Counted from the stretch's first letter, positions 1 through 8,632 are shown. The stretch is DNA of 19,588 bases from Firmicutes bacterium UBA6806 (GCA_002452745.1 DKFC01000015.1:1-19588); one strand, 5' to 3'. Notes: generated by a model not told the origin, from the letters alone. Numbers and translations are program-made.

Positions 1-46
1 TATTTAGGTTTAGTTGACAATACGCATAGGGGAATAGGGGGTATCT

Positions 47-871
47 ATGAAAACAAAGACAACCGAAAAACTATTTATGGCAGCTATTTTCTTATATCTC
101 ATCATCATCGTCTTCCCGTTCATATGGGTTGCCATAACATCCATAAAACCAGAGAGCGAAATTTGGGGTGCTGAGGCGATGAAGCTATTCTCCAATCAGC
201 CGACTCTTGAACACTATCAAGCATTGTTCAAGGCACACATACTGAATACGCTGAAAAACAGCTTGATTATTGCGGGCATAACCACCGTCTATGTCACCTT
301 TATCGCATCATTTTGTGCCTATGCCATTGCAAGACTTCAATTTAGATTTAAAAGAGTTTTGATGGCTGTAATCCTTGGAACGAGCATGTTCCCACAGATG
401 ATAGTCGTTGGGCCTATTTATCGAGTGTTTGTGGCACTTGGATGGACAAACTCCTATTTTATCACACTGCCCTACTCGATGATTACCCTTCCGGTGGCGA
501 CGTTTATCCTCATAACGCATTTTGCGAAAGTCCCTAAGGAGATGGAAGAATCCGCCACAATAGATGGCGCATCAAAGATGAAGACATTCTTGCAAATTAT
601 ATTGCCATTGGCATTGCCGGGAATTTTTACAGCTGCGATTATGACGTTTATAGGCGTTTGGAACGAATTTTTGCTGTCGTTGACTTTAAACAGTAATAGT
701 AATTATCATACAGCTACCGTTGCAATTGCGTTTTTACGTGGTCAATTCCAGATATTCTGGGGACAGGTGACAGCTGCAACTGTGGTGGTGACCATACCGA
801 CGCTCATTATCGTCATTCTCTTTCAAAAACAAATTATATCTGGCCTGACATCAGGAGCAGTCAAGGAATAG
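47..871 (+). CDS. ABC sugar transporter permease, MalG type
   Basis: This is the second inner-membrane permease of a carbohydrate ABC importer (MalG/CUT1 family), 274 residues, the usual length. About six hydrophobic segments are visible, roughly at residues 9-32, 76-98, 108-130, 140-160, 190-210 and 243-263. The cytoplasmic EAA loop that contacts the ATPase is clear near residues 165-190 (ESATIDGASKMKTFLQIILP). A GGGG-rich ribosome binding site lies a few bases before the ATG. The MalF-type partner and the binding protein should lie upstream, outside the window. A TGA at 15-17 could be the end of the preceding gene, but only a few codons are visible. The GH65 gene follows after 8 bases, so the transporter very likely brings in the phosphorylase substrate. 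The family is certain; the sugar is inferred from context (an alpha-linked glucose disaccharide). Confidence 0.93.
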   Translation: MKTKTTEKLFMAAIFLYLIIIVFPFIWVAITSIKPESEIWGAEAMKLFSNQPTLEHYQALFKAHILNTLKNSLIIAGITTVYVTFIASFCAYAIARLQFRFKRVLMAVILGTSMFPQMIVVGPIYRVFVALGWTNSYFITLPYSMITLPVATFILITHFAKVPKEMEESATIDGASKMKTFLQIILPLALPGIFTAAIMTFIGVWNEFLLSLTLNSNSNYHTATVAIAFLRGQFQIFWGQVTAATVVVTIPTLIIVILFQKQIISGLTSGAVKE

Positions 872-879
872 GAGCAACT

Positions 880-3195
880 ATGTGGTATTTGAAACAAACA
901 GATTTTGACCCTTCAAGACAATCCGTGGAGGAGAGTTTATATACAATTGGAAACGGATATATAGGAATCAGAGGTTGCTTTGAAGAAGAGAGAAGCCGAA
1001 AAGGCTCCATAAGAGGCAGCTACATCAATGGGCTTTACGATAGAGTGCCCATGGTATACGGGGAATCTGCATATGGATTCCCACAGATTCAGGATAAACA
1101 ACCCAAGATTGCAGATACTCAAACCTGTGAAGTGAGACTTGATGGTGAGACAATTGCACTGACAGTTCAGCCCAATCAGAACTTTAAAGGCTATGAGCGG
1201 ATTTTAGATTATAAAAAAGGTATTTCAACGAGAAAGTACGCATATCGAACAGCAACTGGGAAGTGGGCTCAGCTTGAGTTTTCACGACTTGCTTCGTTGA
1301 CTCAGAGAGAGGTGTTTGTCTATGAGATCAGCGTGACATTTGATGGTCAGATTGAACTGATTAGCCTTTTGGACTTGGACATAGAAAACTATGGAGACGA
1401 AAAAGACCCAAGGGTTGGAAAGGGGCACGGGAAGCTCATGGACTGTATTTACTTGGACTGTGATGATTCCCGTATGCTGGCGATGGGGGTTCTGAGAACA
1501 AAGAGCACTCTCATCGAACAGGCGACAGTTGTTGAGCATCAAGTGGCAAGTCCGTGTGATGTCAGCTACTTTTCACGAAAATCAGAGACTGCAATCGAAA
1601 CACATATTATAGGCCAACAGTCCGTTAAACTCTCAAAAGTTTGTACATTTACAGATGGCATTAGAGAACAGAAACCACTTCAAACGGCCCTTCAAATCAA
1701 TGACTCACTTTTAGTGGACACTCTGAGAAGGGAACAGGAACAGTTTTTAAATCGGTATTGGGATGAAACGGATATTGTCATAAAGTCAGCTAAAAGCGCA
1801 GAGCAAGATCAAATTGCCATTCGATTTATGCTCTATCAACTGATACAGTCCCTTGGAAGAGATGCGTATTCCAACATGTCGGCAAAGGGACTTTCGGGTG
1901 AAGGCTATGAGGGACATTATTTTTGGGACACAGAAATATATGTGCTTCCGCTTTTACAAATTTTGCAGCCCAAACTGGCGAAGTCATTACTGGCTTATCG
2001 GTACAGGACGTTGGATGCGGCGCGTGAAAGAGCCTTGGAATTGGGACACACAAAGGGGGCATCTTACCCATGGAGAACCATTTCGGGCATAGAATGCTCT
2101 GGATACTTTCCAGCAGGGACGGCACAATATCATATAAATGCAGATATTGCATATGCATTTATACAGCATTATCTATGTGACTTAGATGATAATTTTCTAT
2201 TGGAGATGGGTGCAGAAGTCATCTTGGAAACTGCTCGCACATGGATGGAAATTGGCAATTTTCAAGACAATAGATTTCTGATTCACGATGTCACAGGGCC
2301 AGATGAGTATACGGCAGTGGTTAATAACAACTATTACACCAACGCCATGGCAAAATATCATCTATACTGGGCGGAGAAAATATACAGGCACTTAGTAAGC
2401 GTCCCCGACGCATCGGCACATGAGGCATTTAAATCCCTTTGCAGACGAATTGACTTAAAAGAGACGGAAGTGAATTTGATGAAGCGTGCCTCAGAACAGA
2501 TGTATCTACCGCATGATGACCTCTTGGGCATAGATGCTCAGGATGATTCTTTCCTAAAAAAGCCAATCTGGCCATTTGACAAAACGCCAGCTTCCAAGCA
2601 CCCTTTGCTGTTGCACTACCATCCTTTGACCATTTATAGACATCAAGTTCTCAAACAGGCAGATACAGTACTTGCACATTATCTCTTGGAGGATTATACA
2701 GATGAACAGACCCTTTTGAGGAGTTACGACTATTATGAGTCGGTTACCACGCATGATTCGTCTTTATCTTCATGTGTCTATGGCATTATGGCGGCTCGAT
2801 GCGGTCTATCTGAAAAAGCATACTCGTATTTTAAAACATCCTCAGAATTGGATTTATTAGACACGCATGGAAATACCAAAGATGGCTTGCATATGGCAAA
2901 CATATCGGGAACCCCCCTCAGTGTTATCAGTGGATTTGCAGGACTGAGAATCACTGAAGAGGGGCTCAGATTTAGACCGGTTCTTCCGAAAAAGTGGGTA
3001 GAATATAGTTTTAAAGTGAGCTATCAAGGACGCAGTGTAAAAGTAATTGCTTGCAGAAATCAGGCAGAGGAGGATTGTTTTATCTTTGAACTATCCATAA
3101 TAACTGGAGAGCCTTTAAAGATCATGATATATGATGCAGCCTATAGACTTGAAAATAGCTTGAAGCTGCCAATAGAGATGAATAGACGAGTTTGA
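880..3195 (+). CDS. GH65 disaccharide phosphorylase (maltose/kojibiose/trehalose phosphorylase family)
   Basis: A 771-residue cytoplasmic enzyme of glycoside hydrolase family 65, full length for the family. The N-terminal beta-sandwich begins with the typical ESLYTIGNGYIGIRG stretch (residues about 19-33). The (alpha/alpha)6 barrel follows from about residue 310, with HYFWDTEI near 346. GPDEYT carries the likely general-acid Glu476, next to the NNNYYTN motif. KQAD near 592 and HDSSLS near 625 are the usual active-site and phosphate-site segments. A small C-terminal beta domain closes the protein (GLRFRPVLPKKW). Family members invert an alpha-linked glucoside with phosphate to give beta-glucose-1-phosphate. 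The beta-phosphoglucomutase gene just downstream fits this and argues for a phosphorylase rather than a hydrolase. An AGGAG site overlaps the permease stop codon. Specificity (maltose, trehalose, kojibiose or nigerose) cannot be fixed by eye. Confidence 0.93.
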   Translation: MWYLKQTDFDPSRQSVEESLYTIGNGYIGIRGCFEEERSRKGSIRGSYINGLYDRVPMVYGESAYGFPQIQDKQPKIADTQTCEVRLDGETIALTVQPNQNFKGYERILDYKKGISTRKYAYRTATGKWAQLEFSRLASLTQREVFVYEISVTFDGQIELISLLDLDIENYGDEKDPRVGKGHGKLMDCIYLDCDDSRMLAMGVLRTKSTLIEQATVVEHQVASPCDVSYFSRKSETAIETHIIGQQSVKLSKVCTFTDGIREQKPLQTALQINDSLLVDTLRREQEQFLNRYWDETDIVIKSAKSAEQDQIAIRFMLYQLIQSLGRDAYSNMSAKGLSGEGYEGHYFWDTEIYVLPLLQILQPKLAKSLLAYRYRTLDAARERALELGHTKGASYPWRTISGIECSGYFPAGTAQYHINADIAYAFIQHYLCDLDDNFLLEMGAEVILETARTWMEIGNFQDNRFLIHDVTGPDEYTAVVNNNYYTNAMAKYHLYWAEKIYRHLVSVPDASAHEAFKSLCRRIDLKETEVNLMKRASEQMYLPHDDLLGIDAQDDSFLKKPIWPFDKTPASKHPLLLHYHPLTIYRHQVLKQADTVLAHYLLEDYTDEQTLLRSYDYYESVTTHDSSLSSCVYGIMAARCGLSEKAYSYFKTSSELDLLDTHGNTKDGLHMANISGTPLSVISGFAGLRITEEGLRFRPVLPKKWVEYSFKVSYQGRSVKVIACRNQAEEDCFIFELSIITGEPLKIMIYDAAYRLENSLKLPIEMNRRV

Positions 3196-3254
3196 AAGTG
3201 AAAGAGATAGGTCAAATAATAGAATAGATGAGATCAAAGGAGAGGTGCTTGACG

Positions 3255-3923
3255 ATGAAAGAGATGTTTAGAGCAGTGGTATTCGACATGGATGGCGTAT
3301 TGACAGAGACCAGCCATGAACATTTTCTGGCGTGGAAGTCGCTGGCAGAGGAACTTGGCTTTGATTTGCCCGATTATGTCAAAGATGATGTCAAAGGCAT
3401 TTCTAGGATGGCATCACTGGAAATTGTGCTGAAGGCAGGCAATTTAAAGCGGGCATACACAGAGGCCGAAAAAGAAGCGTTAGCAACTAAAAAAAACAAA
3501 ATCTATGTGGAGTTGATTCACGCCTTTACAGAAGCCAATTTATCTGTAGGCGCAAGGCCACTTTTAGAGGCGTTAAAGGCGCATCAAATTAAAATCGCAC
3601 TTGCATCGGCCAGTAAAAATGCCCCTTTTCTCTTAAAAGCCATGAATATTGAAACCTATTTTGATGCAGTTGTTGACCCAACAGTTATAACTAGGGGCAA
3701 ACCAGCGCCAGATATTTTTTTGGAGGCGGCTAAATTGATTGGAGTTGCCCCTGAATTTTGCATCGGAATAGAAGATGCCTATGCGGGGATAGAAAGCATA
3801 CTCGGTGCGGGCATGAAACCAGTGGGAATTGGAAGTCCACATTTTTTAAAGAACTGTGAAGATGTATTTCCGTCGATTGATGCACTGGATTTTGAAGGAC
3901 TCAAAAAAGTGTGGAAACGGTAA
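3255..3923 (+). CDS. pgmB: beta-phosphoglucomutase (HAD superfamily)
   Basis: Converts beta-glucose-1-phosphate, the GH65 product, to glucose-6-phosphate for glycolysis. The HAD motif I is FDMDGV, with nucleophile Asp11 and acid/base Asp13. An alpha-helical cap follows, with GISRMASLEIVL matching the beta-phosphoglucomutase substrate-binding loop. Motif II is LASAS, then the Lys of RGKPAPDIF and the Mg-binding GIEDAYAGI. I chose the ATG at 3255 because an AAAGGAGAGG site sits 9 bases before it. It gives 222 residues, the length of known enzymes. An in-frame ATG at 3228 would add nine residues that lack homologous character and has no ribosome binding site. The gap from the phosphorylase gene is 59 bases, with no terminator, so the two are probably cotranscribed. 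Confidence 0.93.
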   Translation: MKEMFRAVVFDMDGVLTETSHEHFLAWKSLAEELGFDLPDYVKDDVKGISRMASLEIVLKAGNLKRAYTEAEKEALATKKNKIYVELIHAFTEANLSVGARPLLEALKAHQIKIALASASKNAPFLLKAMNIETYFDAVVDPTVITRGKPAPDIFLEAAKLIGVAPEFCIGIEDAYAGIESILGAGMKPVGIGSPHFLKNCEDVFPSIDALDFEGLKKVWKR

Positions 3924-4008
3924 AAAAGTGAATGTGTAGCTCTACGGAGGACAGTTATTCCATTTAATGTAAAAGTATTCGTTACAACTTTGTTCTGTTA
4001 ACATGCAT

Positions 4009-4038
4009 TTAACATGTGACATATCAGGATCATATGAT
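4009..4038 (+). promoter_or_regulatory. Candidate sigma-A promoter for the chemoreceptor gene
   Basis: TTAACA (4009-4014) and TATGAT (4033-4038), each one base from consensus, are separated by 18 bases and lie about 60 bases before the chemoreceptor start. The region also holds a direct repeat TTAACATG (3998-4005 and 4009-4016), a 10-base palindrome ATCATATGAT (4029-4038) over the -10, and another TATAAT at 4046 that has no good -35. No hairpin terminator is visible after pgmB, so read-through from the sugar operon is possible. Confidence 0.4.
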
Positions 4039-4100
4039 AAAGGCGTATAATTGTCATATACCATATTGATAAAATATGAGAGCAAAGAGAGGTAGTGGAT

Positions 4101-6152
4101 ATGTTTGCTAAACTAAAATCTATTAGGGCAAAAATGTTGGTAGGGACAGTACCTGTTGTGGTTATCATGTTTGCGATTTTATCAGTGGTTGTGACCTTGA
4201 CATCTAAAAGTCTAATCGAAAAGACAGTACAAGAGAAAATAGATGTGCAAATGGCACATGCCAAAAATCAGATAACCACTCATCTAGTGGCGCATGAGAT
4301 GCTTCCGATTACACTGGCAGAAGCAGTGAAGGCCGGCGGCATCAACGAAGCGTCCAAGAAATCTTTAACTGAAATGGTCAAGAACATGCCGAGTACCAAT
4401 CAAGACACTTTGGGGACAGGTATTTTTATGGCGAAAAAATATGAGGGGTCATATTTTTGTCCATATGCCTATAAGTCTGATGGGAAAATCCTCTATACTG
4501 AGGACTACTTTGTGGACAACACAAATGAGGGCTGGTATGTGATTGCAAAAGATGCTGAGAGAGTGGCATGGTCTAATCCATACTATGACCCAGTGTCAGG
4601 CATCACCATGGTGACGGCCAGCTCCCCAGTTCGAGACGCTGGGGGAAATCTAATCGGTGTCACAACTGGCGATCTGGATTTTACTGAAATTCAAAAAATC
4701 ATGGGAGAGCTAAAAGTTGGCAAGACGGGCTATGCCATGCTTCTGTCCTCAGACGGTGATTATCTCAGCAAAAAAGATGAGAAAATAGAAATTGACGAAA
4801 GCGGTATTTTCCCGAAAATAACAGAGGATGCCAATCAATCGCTGGCTAAACTTGGTCAAATGGTTGTCAGTCAAAAATCAGGTGAGGGCCGTTTTTCGGA
4901 TTCAGATGGAACGAATTTGGTTTACTTTTCGCCGATAGATGAAACTGGCTGGATTGTGATGTTGGTCTTGCCACAAAGTGAGGTTATAGAGCCAGTTAAT
5001 CAAATTATATCAAAAGTCATCGTCTTGACTGTCTTGGCACTTTTGATTCTGGTGGCTCTTATTATGGCTGTGTCTAAGAGCATCACAAGGCCGCTGAAAC
5101 CGCTCAAAGAGGAAATTGAATTAATTGCCAAAGGCGATTTAACAAGAGCTGTGAAACTGGATTCAAACGATGAAGTGGGTCACATTGCACAGTCTATTAA
5201 CAACATGGTGAGCAGTCTCAAGGAAATCGTCAAAAATATATCTGACTCTGCCGAAAATGTTGCATCAACAGCTGAGGAATTAGAGGCTTCTGCCGGACAA
5301 AATGGAATTGTCGTCGAACAAGTGGCTGTTTCCGCAACAGAAATTTCAAGTTCCAATCTTGAAATTGCCAAGCTGACAACGAATCTTGAAAATATTGTGA
5401 GATCGGTCAATGAGGTTTCTGTGGGGATAGCATCTCAAATGGATAGCATCAATGCAGTTGCAGGCGAAATGGGTGGTATTTCATCAACGAGCTCAGACTC
5501 GGTAAAATCCTTGATTGAGTCCATGAGACAGGCATTTGACGACGTAAAGAATTTAACGGATATCATGCAGAGGCTGCAATCTCAGTCAAAGCAGATTTAT
5601 ACAATTGTAGAGACGATTCAGGGAATATCTGGACAGACAAATTTGCTGGCACTTAATGCATCAATAGAAGCGGCAAGAGCTGGCGAAGCTGGAAGGGGAT
5701 TTGCCGTGGTCGCTGAGGAAATTAGAAAGCTGGCAGAACAGACTTCTGAATCAGCTAACGATATTTCTGGGATTATCACGGATGTGGTGGGCATTAGCAA
5801 TGATGCCAATCAGACGACTGAAACGGTGGTTGAATCCATTGACACGAGCAAAGAAGCACTTGAAACGGTAAATCAGGCATTTGGAGACATTATTCAGGAG
5901 ATTGCCAATATCTCTAAACTGATTGAAAATGCCAGTGTTTTAACAGAAGAAATCGAGCAAAAATCTAGAACGGCAACAGAATCCGCTCTGGCTTTGGCAA
6001 AGCAGACGGATAAATCGGCTGAACAGGCAACCTCGATTGCCGCTTCCACTGAAGAACAGTTGGCATCGGTGGAAGAACAAAATTCTGCGACGATGGGACT
6101 GGCACAGATGGCAGAAACCCTAGAGTCAAAAGTCAGCTATTTCAAACTATGA
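4101..6152 (+). CDS. Methyl-accepting chemotaxis protein (dCache-HAMP-MCP)
   Basis: A 683-residue membrane chemoreceptor. TM1 is at about 12-33. An extracellular double-Cache-like domain follows at about 35-300, with WYVIAKDAERVAW and PYYDPVSGITMVT. TM2 is at about 305-325 and HAMP at about 326-378, then a long coiled-coil signalling domain. Its highly conserved hairpin tip (QTNLLALNASIEAARAGEAG, around 512-531) binds CheA and CheW. The Arg two residues before the WY pair in amino-acid-binding dCache receptors is not present (NEGWY), so an amino-acid ligand is not supported. I chose ATG 4101, eight bases after AGAGAGG; the in-frame GTG at 4095 is only two bases from that site. No che or flagellar gene is nearby. 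Its position after the sugar operon could mean sugar sensing, but that is only suggestive. Confidence 0.95.
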   Translation: MFAKLKSIRAKMLVGTVPVVVIMFAILSVVVTLTSKSLIEKTVQEKIDVQMAHAKNQITTHLVAHEMLPITLAEAVKAGGINEASKKSLTEMVKNMPSTNQDTLGTGIFMAKKYEGSYFCPYAYKSDGKILYTEDYFVDNTNEGWYVIAKDAERVAWSNPYYDPVSGITMVTASSPVRDAGGNLIGVTTGDLDFTEIQKIMGELKVGKTGYAMLLSSDGDYLSKKDEKIEIDESGIFPKITEDANQSLAKLGQMVVSQKSGEGRFSDSDGTNLVYFSPIDETGWIVMLVLPQSEVIEPVNQIISKVIVLTVLALLILVALIMAVSKSITRPLKPLKEEIELIAKGDLTRAVKLDSNDEVGHIAQSINNMVSSLKEIVKNISDSAENVASTAEELEASAGQNGIVVEQVAVSATEISSSNLEIAKLTTNLENIVRSVNEVSVGIASQMDSINAVAGEMGGISSTSSDSVKSLIESMRQAFDDVKNLTDIMQRLQSQSKQIYTIVETIQGISGQTNLLALNASIEAARAGEAGRGFAVVAEEIRKLAEQTSESANDISGIITDVVGISNDANQTTETVVESIDTSKEALETVNQAFGDIIQEIANISKLIENASVLTEEIEQKSRTATESALALAKQTDKSAEQATSIAASTEEQLASVEEQNSATMGLAQMAETLESKVSYFKL

Positions 6153-6273
6153 ATCCAAAATCAAACTACTTTTTAAACCATGAGCTAAGTTAAAAGTTAA
6201 ACCGATTGAGATTTTTATTTGACGAAAAATGGCGTATACTAGTGGTACAAGACAGAAAAAATAGGAGGTCTAT

Positions 6274-6618
6274 ATGGAAGACAAATCTAAATTATCCGTT
6301 CTTTGGACAAGTGCCGACAGAGAGGTAGCTCTAAAAATGGTTTTTATGTATACCCTTAATTCAAAGCTCAGAAATTGGTGGGAGGAAGTGACTCTAATTG
6401 TTTGGGGGCCGTCTGCAAGGCTTCTAAGTGAAGATGTAGACCTTCAAGAGCATGTGGAGAAGATGATTTCCTCTGGAGTTGTGGTCAAAGCGTGCAAGGC
6501 TTGTGCCGACGGCTACGGCGTCAGTGAGAAACTGGAATTGCTTGGTATAGACGTGCTGTACATGGGTGAGCCACTCACCGAAATTTTAAAAGAGGATGAA
6601 AAACTAATCACTTTTTAG
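6274..6618 (+). CDS. DsrE-family small protein
   Basis: A 114-residue soluble protein resembling the stand-alone DsrE/DsrF-like family of anaerobic Firmicutes and archaea. Typical features are the N-terminal VLWTSADREVALKMVFMY, then LIVWGPSARLL, a CKACAD motif (Cys74, Cys77) and the C-terminal GEPLTE. Related proteins of sulfur relay systems carry a persulfide on a cysteine at an equivalent place. That role is an inference here, and the protein may simply bind a small ligand. An AGGAGG site is 7 bases before the ATG. The gene appears to be monocistronic. It lies between the chemoreceptor and a bidirectional terminator, with no sulfur-metabolism neighbours, so context gives no function. A TATACT at 6235-6240 may be a -10 element but has no properly spaced -35. 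Confidence 0.85.
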   Translation: MEDKSKLSVLWTSADREVALKMVFMYTLNSKLRNWWEEVTLIVWGPSARLLSEDVDLQEHVEKMISSGVVVKACKACADGYGVSEKLELLGIDVLYMGEPLTEILKEDEKLITF

Positions 6619-6661
6619 CCGATGAAGTTGAGAGTGGATTGGGATTAAAACGAGAAAATAA

Positions 6662-6711
6662 AAAGACAAAAAGAGATGCGGCAGTTGAAGTCGCATCTCT
6701 TTTTTGTCTTT
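6662..6711. terminator. Bidirectional intrinsic terminator
   Basis: A stem of about 19 base pairs (6662-6680 with 6692-6711, one bulged T) has an 11-base loop. Its GC-rich core is AGAGATGCG/CGCATCTCT, and it has A-rich and T-rich flanks. It therefore works on both strands, ending the DsrE-like gene from the left and the importer operon from the right. It touches the stop codon of the ATPase gene (6711-6713). Confidence 0.9.
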
Positions 6712-7481
6712 TATACTGCTGGATAAAAATACAGTTGGAGTTTCCCCGTTGTTTTATTTCGGTTGATTTCAGCTGAAACCCCGAATAAATTATGGATAAT
6801 GTCCTCTGTAAGAGCCTCTTCAGGGTTGCCGTAACCAATAATAGACCCCTCATTCATAATGATGATCTTGTCACAATAGAAAACAGCTATGTTTAAATCG
6901 TGAATGGATGAAAAAACAGTTGTTCCCTGTGCCTTTAAGATGTTCATAATTTGATACTGATATCCAACATCCAAATGATTGGTGGGTTCGTCTAAGATAA
7001 TCAAATTGGCCTGTTGAGCTAAGGCTCTTGCAATGAGGACTCTTTGTTTTTCACCTCCAGAGAGACTTGAATAGCTTCGGGTTTCATAGCCTGCCATTCC
7101 CACTGACTTTATGGCATCTTCTGTTATTTTTAAATCTTCTAAGGCAGTATTGTCCCAAAATTTTTTGTGTGCATATCGACCAAGCGATACCATCTCTCGA
7201 ACGTCCATATCAAATTCCACACTGTTCTCTTGAACCATGACCGATAGCTTTTTTGCAGCATCTTTATTGGAGAGATTTAGGATATTTGTGCCGTCGATAT
7301 AGACGCAACCAGAGTCGGGGCGATAGACCTTGTAAATGTTTTTTAGGAGAGTTGACTTGCCACAGCCGTTTGGGCCGACCAATCCCACAAATTCGCCCTC
7401 TTTAATATCCATACAAACATTTTTTAAAATCTCTTTGTTGGATATCTTAAATCCCAAGTTTTCTATTTTTAACTTCATCAT
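6711..7481 (-). CDS. btuD: ABC importer ATPase, BtuD/FecE type (probable cobalamin uptake)
   Basis: A 256-residue ATP-binding subunit of a type II (cobalamin/siderophore) ABC importer. Walker A is GPNGCGKST (36-44), the Q-loop lies near residue 84, the ABC signature is LSGGE (140-144) and Walker B is LIILDEPTNHLD (160-171). The H-loop His is in SSIHDLN. The start overlaps the permease stop as ATGA (7478-7481), which indicates translational coupling. A GGAGGA site precedes it, and the second ATG at 7478 is equally possible. The ATPase would energise the permease at the inner face of the membrane. The sequence alone does not separate heme, iron-chelate and cobalamin systems. The btu assignment rests on the cobalamin riboswitch ahead of the operon. 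Confidence 0.88.
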   Translation of the reverse strand: MMKLKIENLGFKISNKEILKNVCMDIKEGEFVGLVGPNGCGKSTLLKNIYKVYRPDSGCVYIDGTNILNLSNKDAAKKLSVMVQENSVEFDMDVREMVSLGRYAHKKFWDNTALEDLKITEDAIKSVGMAGYETRSYSSLSGGEKQRVLIARALAQQANLIILDEPTNHLDVGYQYQIMNILKAQGTTVFSSIHDLNIAVFYCDKIIIMNEGSIIGYGNPEEALTEDIIHNLFGVSAEINRNKTTGKLQLYFYPAV

Positions 7482-8563
7482 GATTTTCCTCCAAAAGAAT
7501 GTTGGCTCTTTCTAATTAAAAAGAGGAAAAAAGGTGCGCCAAAAAATGATGTGACGACACCAATTGAAAGTTCTTGTGGGGAGACGATTACCCTTGAAAG
7601 GAGATCGCATACTATTAAAAAGAATCCTCCCACTAAAATGGCTGCTGGAATCAAGCGACGGTGTGATGAGCCTACAATGGATCGGGTTATATGCGGAATC
7701 ACAAGTCCGACAAATCCGATGACACCACTAATGGAAACAATTATGCCAGTTAAAATAGTGCCTAATATAATAATGGATGATTTTATCTTACGTAAATTGA
7801 CTCCTAAAGTAATGGCTGCATCATCTCCCAACAATAAAACATCTAAGCTCTTATGAAAAAAAACAATCATTAGGGCGCAAATGAAAAAAGCAAATAATCC
7901 ATAAAACATTTTTTCCCATGTCGCACCGCCCAACGAACCAAGCATCCAGTAGAGGGCGGTATTGACTTTATCTGATCCCGTCTTGGTGTGATAAACACAG
8001 AAATTGGTAAAAGAAGAGAAGAGGGCGGATACAGCAATTCCAGATAGAACAAGCTGGGTAGATGTTATTTTATTATTGATGGTTGCCACTTTCATGGCGA
8101 TGATAAGAGCCAATAGTGCCCCAATTGTCGCACCAAACATGACATTGTAATTTCCCGCAAAGGTAAACCATCCAAGTAAAATTGCACAGACAGCTCCGGC
8201 AGATGCACCTGATGAAATTCCAAGCACATATGGATCAGCAAGTGAATTTTTAGTGAGCGCCTGCATCAAAATACCGCATAAAGACAGTCCTGCCCCAACG
8301 ACAAAGGCAAGAATAATCCGAGGAAGCCTCAATGTCCAGACAATGGACTCTACATTTCTTGACCAGTTGGGATTAAAAACCTCTGCATTTGAAATCCTGT
8401 TTACAATTATTTTTCCGATGATGAACGGATCTATGTTGACGCTGCCAACTAGAGTGGACACAATCAGTGAAAGAATGAGCAACAGGCACATTGAAAAACA
8501 AAATAGGATGTAGTGTGTTCTTTTTTTTAGCGGCAAGATATTTTTAAGTGAAATCTTTTGCAT
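7478..8563 (-). CDS. btuC: ABC importer permease, BtuC/FecCD type (probable cobalamin uptake)
   Basis: A 361-residue polytopic membrane protein of the FecCD family, expected to have about ten helices and to form the homodimeric channel of the importer. Family segments are visible: LRLPRIILAFVVGAGLSLCG early, then PLADPYVLGISSGA-like NSLADPYVLGISSGASAGA. The coupling region comes later (GVIGFVGLVIPHITRSIVG), followed by DLLSRVIVSPQELSIGVVTS near the end. I chose the ATG at 8563 because GAGGAG lies six bases before it. An upstream TTG at 8590 has no comparable site and falls in an intercistronic hairpin. The binding-protein gene is 69 bases upstream and the ATPase gene overlaps by 4 bases. Confidence 0.9.
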   Translation of the reverse strand: MQKISLKNILPLKKRTHYILFCFSMCLLLILSLIVSTLVGSVNIDPFIIGKIIVNRISNAEVFNPNWSRNVESIVWTLRLPRIILAFVVGAGLSLCGILMQALTKNSLADPYVLGISSGASAGAVCAILLGWFTFAGNYNVMFGATIGALLALIIAMKVATINNKITSTQLVLSGIAVSALFSSFTNFCVYHTKTGSDKVNTALYWMLGSLGGATWEKMFYGLFAFFICALMIVFFHKSLDVLLLGDDAAITLGVNLRKIKSSIIILGTILTGIIVSISGVIGFVGLVIPHITRSIVGSSHRRLIPAAILVGGFFLIVCDLLSRVIVSPQELSIGVVTSFFGAPFFLFLIRKSQHSFGGKS

Positions 8564-8582
8564 GTTGTTCTCCTCAAAAATA

Positions 8583-8610
8583 GCCCTCAATGAATGCTGT
8601 CAGAGAGGGC
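8583..8610 (-). promoter_or_regulatory. Intercistronic hairpin with T-run between btuF and btuC
   Basis: On the transcript strand GCCCTC (8610-8605) pairs with GAGGGC (8588-8583) around a 16-base loop, followed by TATTTTTG. It resembles a weak terminator or a processing hairpin. In this position it could keep binding-protein mRNA in excess over permease mRNA. The structure is seen in the sequence; the role is inferred. Confidence 0.5.
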
Positions 8611-8632
8611 GACTGTATCAAATAAACGACTT

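Noticed and set aside
1826..2158. Open frame of 110 codons antisense to the GH65 gene
   Set aside because: It lies wholly within a strongly conserved coding gene, and its product looks like a shadow translation rich in Cys and Pro.
3228..3254. Upstream ATG for beta-phosphoglucomutase
   Set aside because: It has no ribosome binding site, and the extra nine residues lie before the normal N-terminus of the family. The good site is in front of 3255.
4095..4100. GTG at 4095 as the chemoreceptor start
   Set aside because: It leaves only two bases to the AGAGAGG site, whereas ATG 4101 has eight and begins the usual N-terminus.
6219..6240. TTGACG and TATACT as a promoter for the DsrE-like gene
   Set aside because: The boxes are only 10 bases apart, too close for a sigma-A promoter. 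TATACT may still be a -10, but no -35 at 16-18 bases is convincing.
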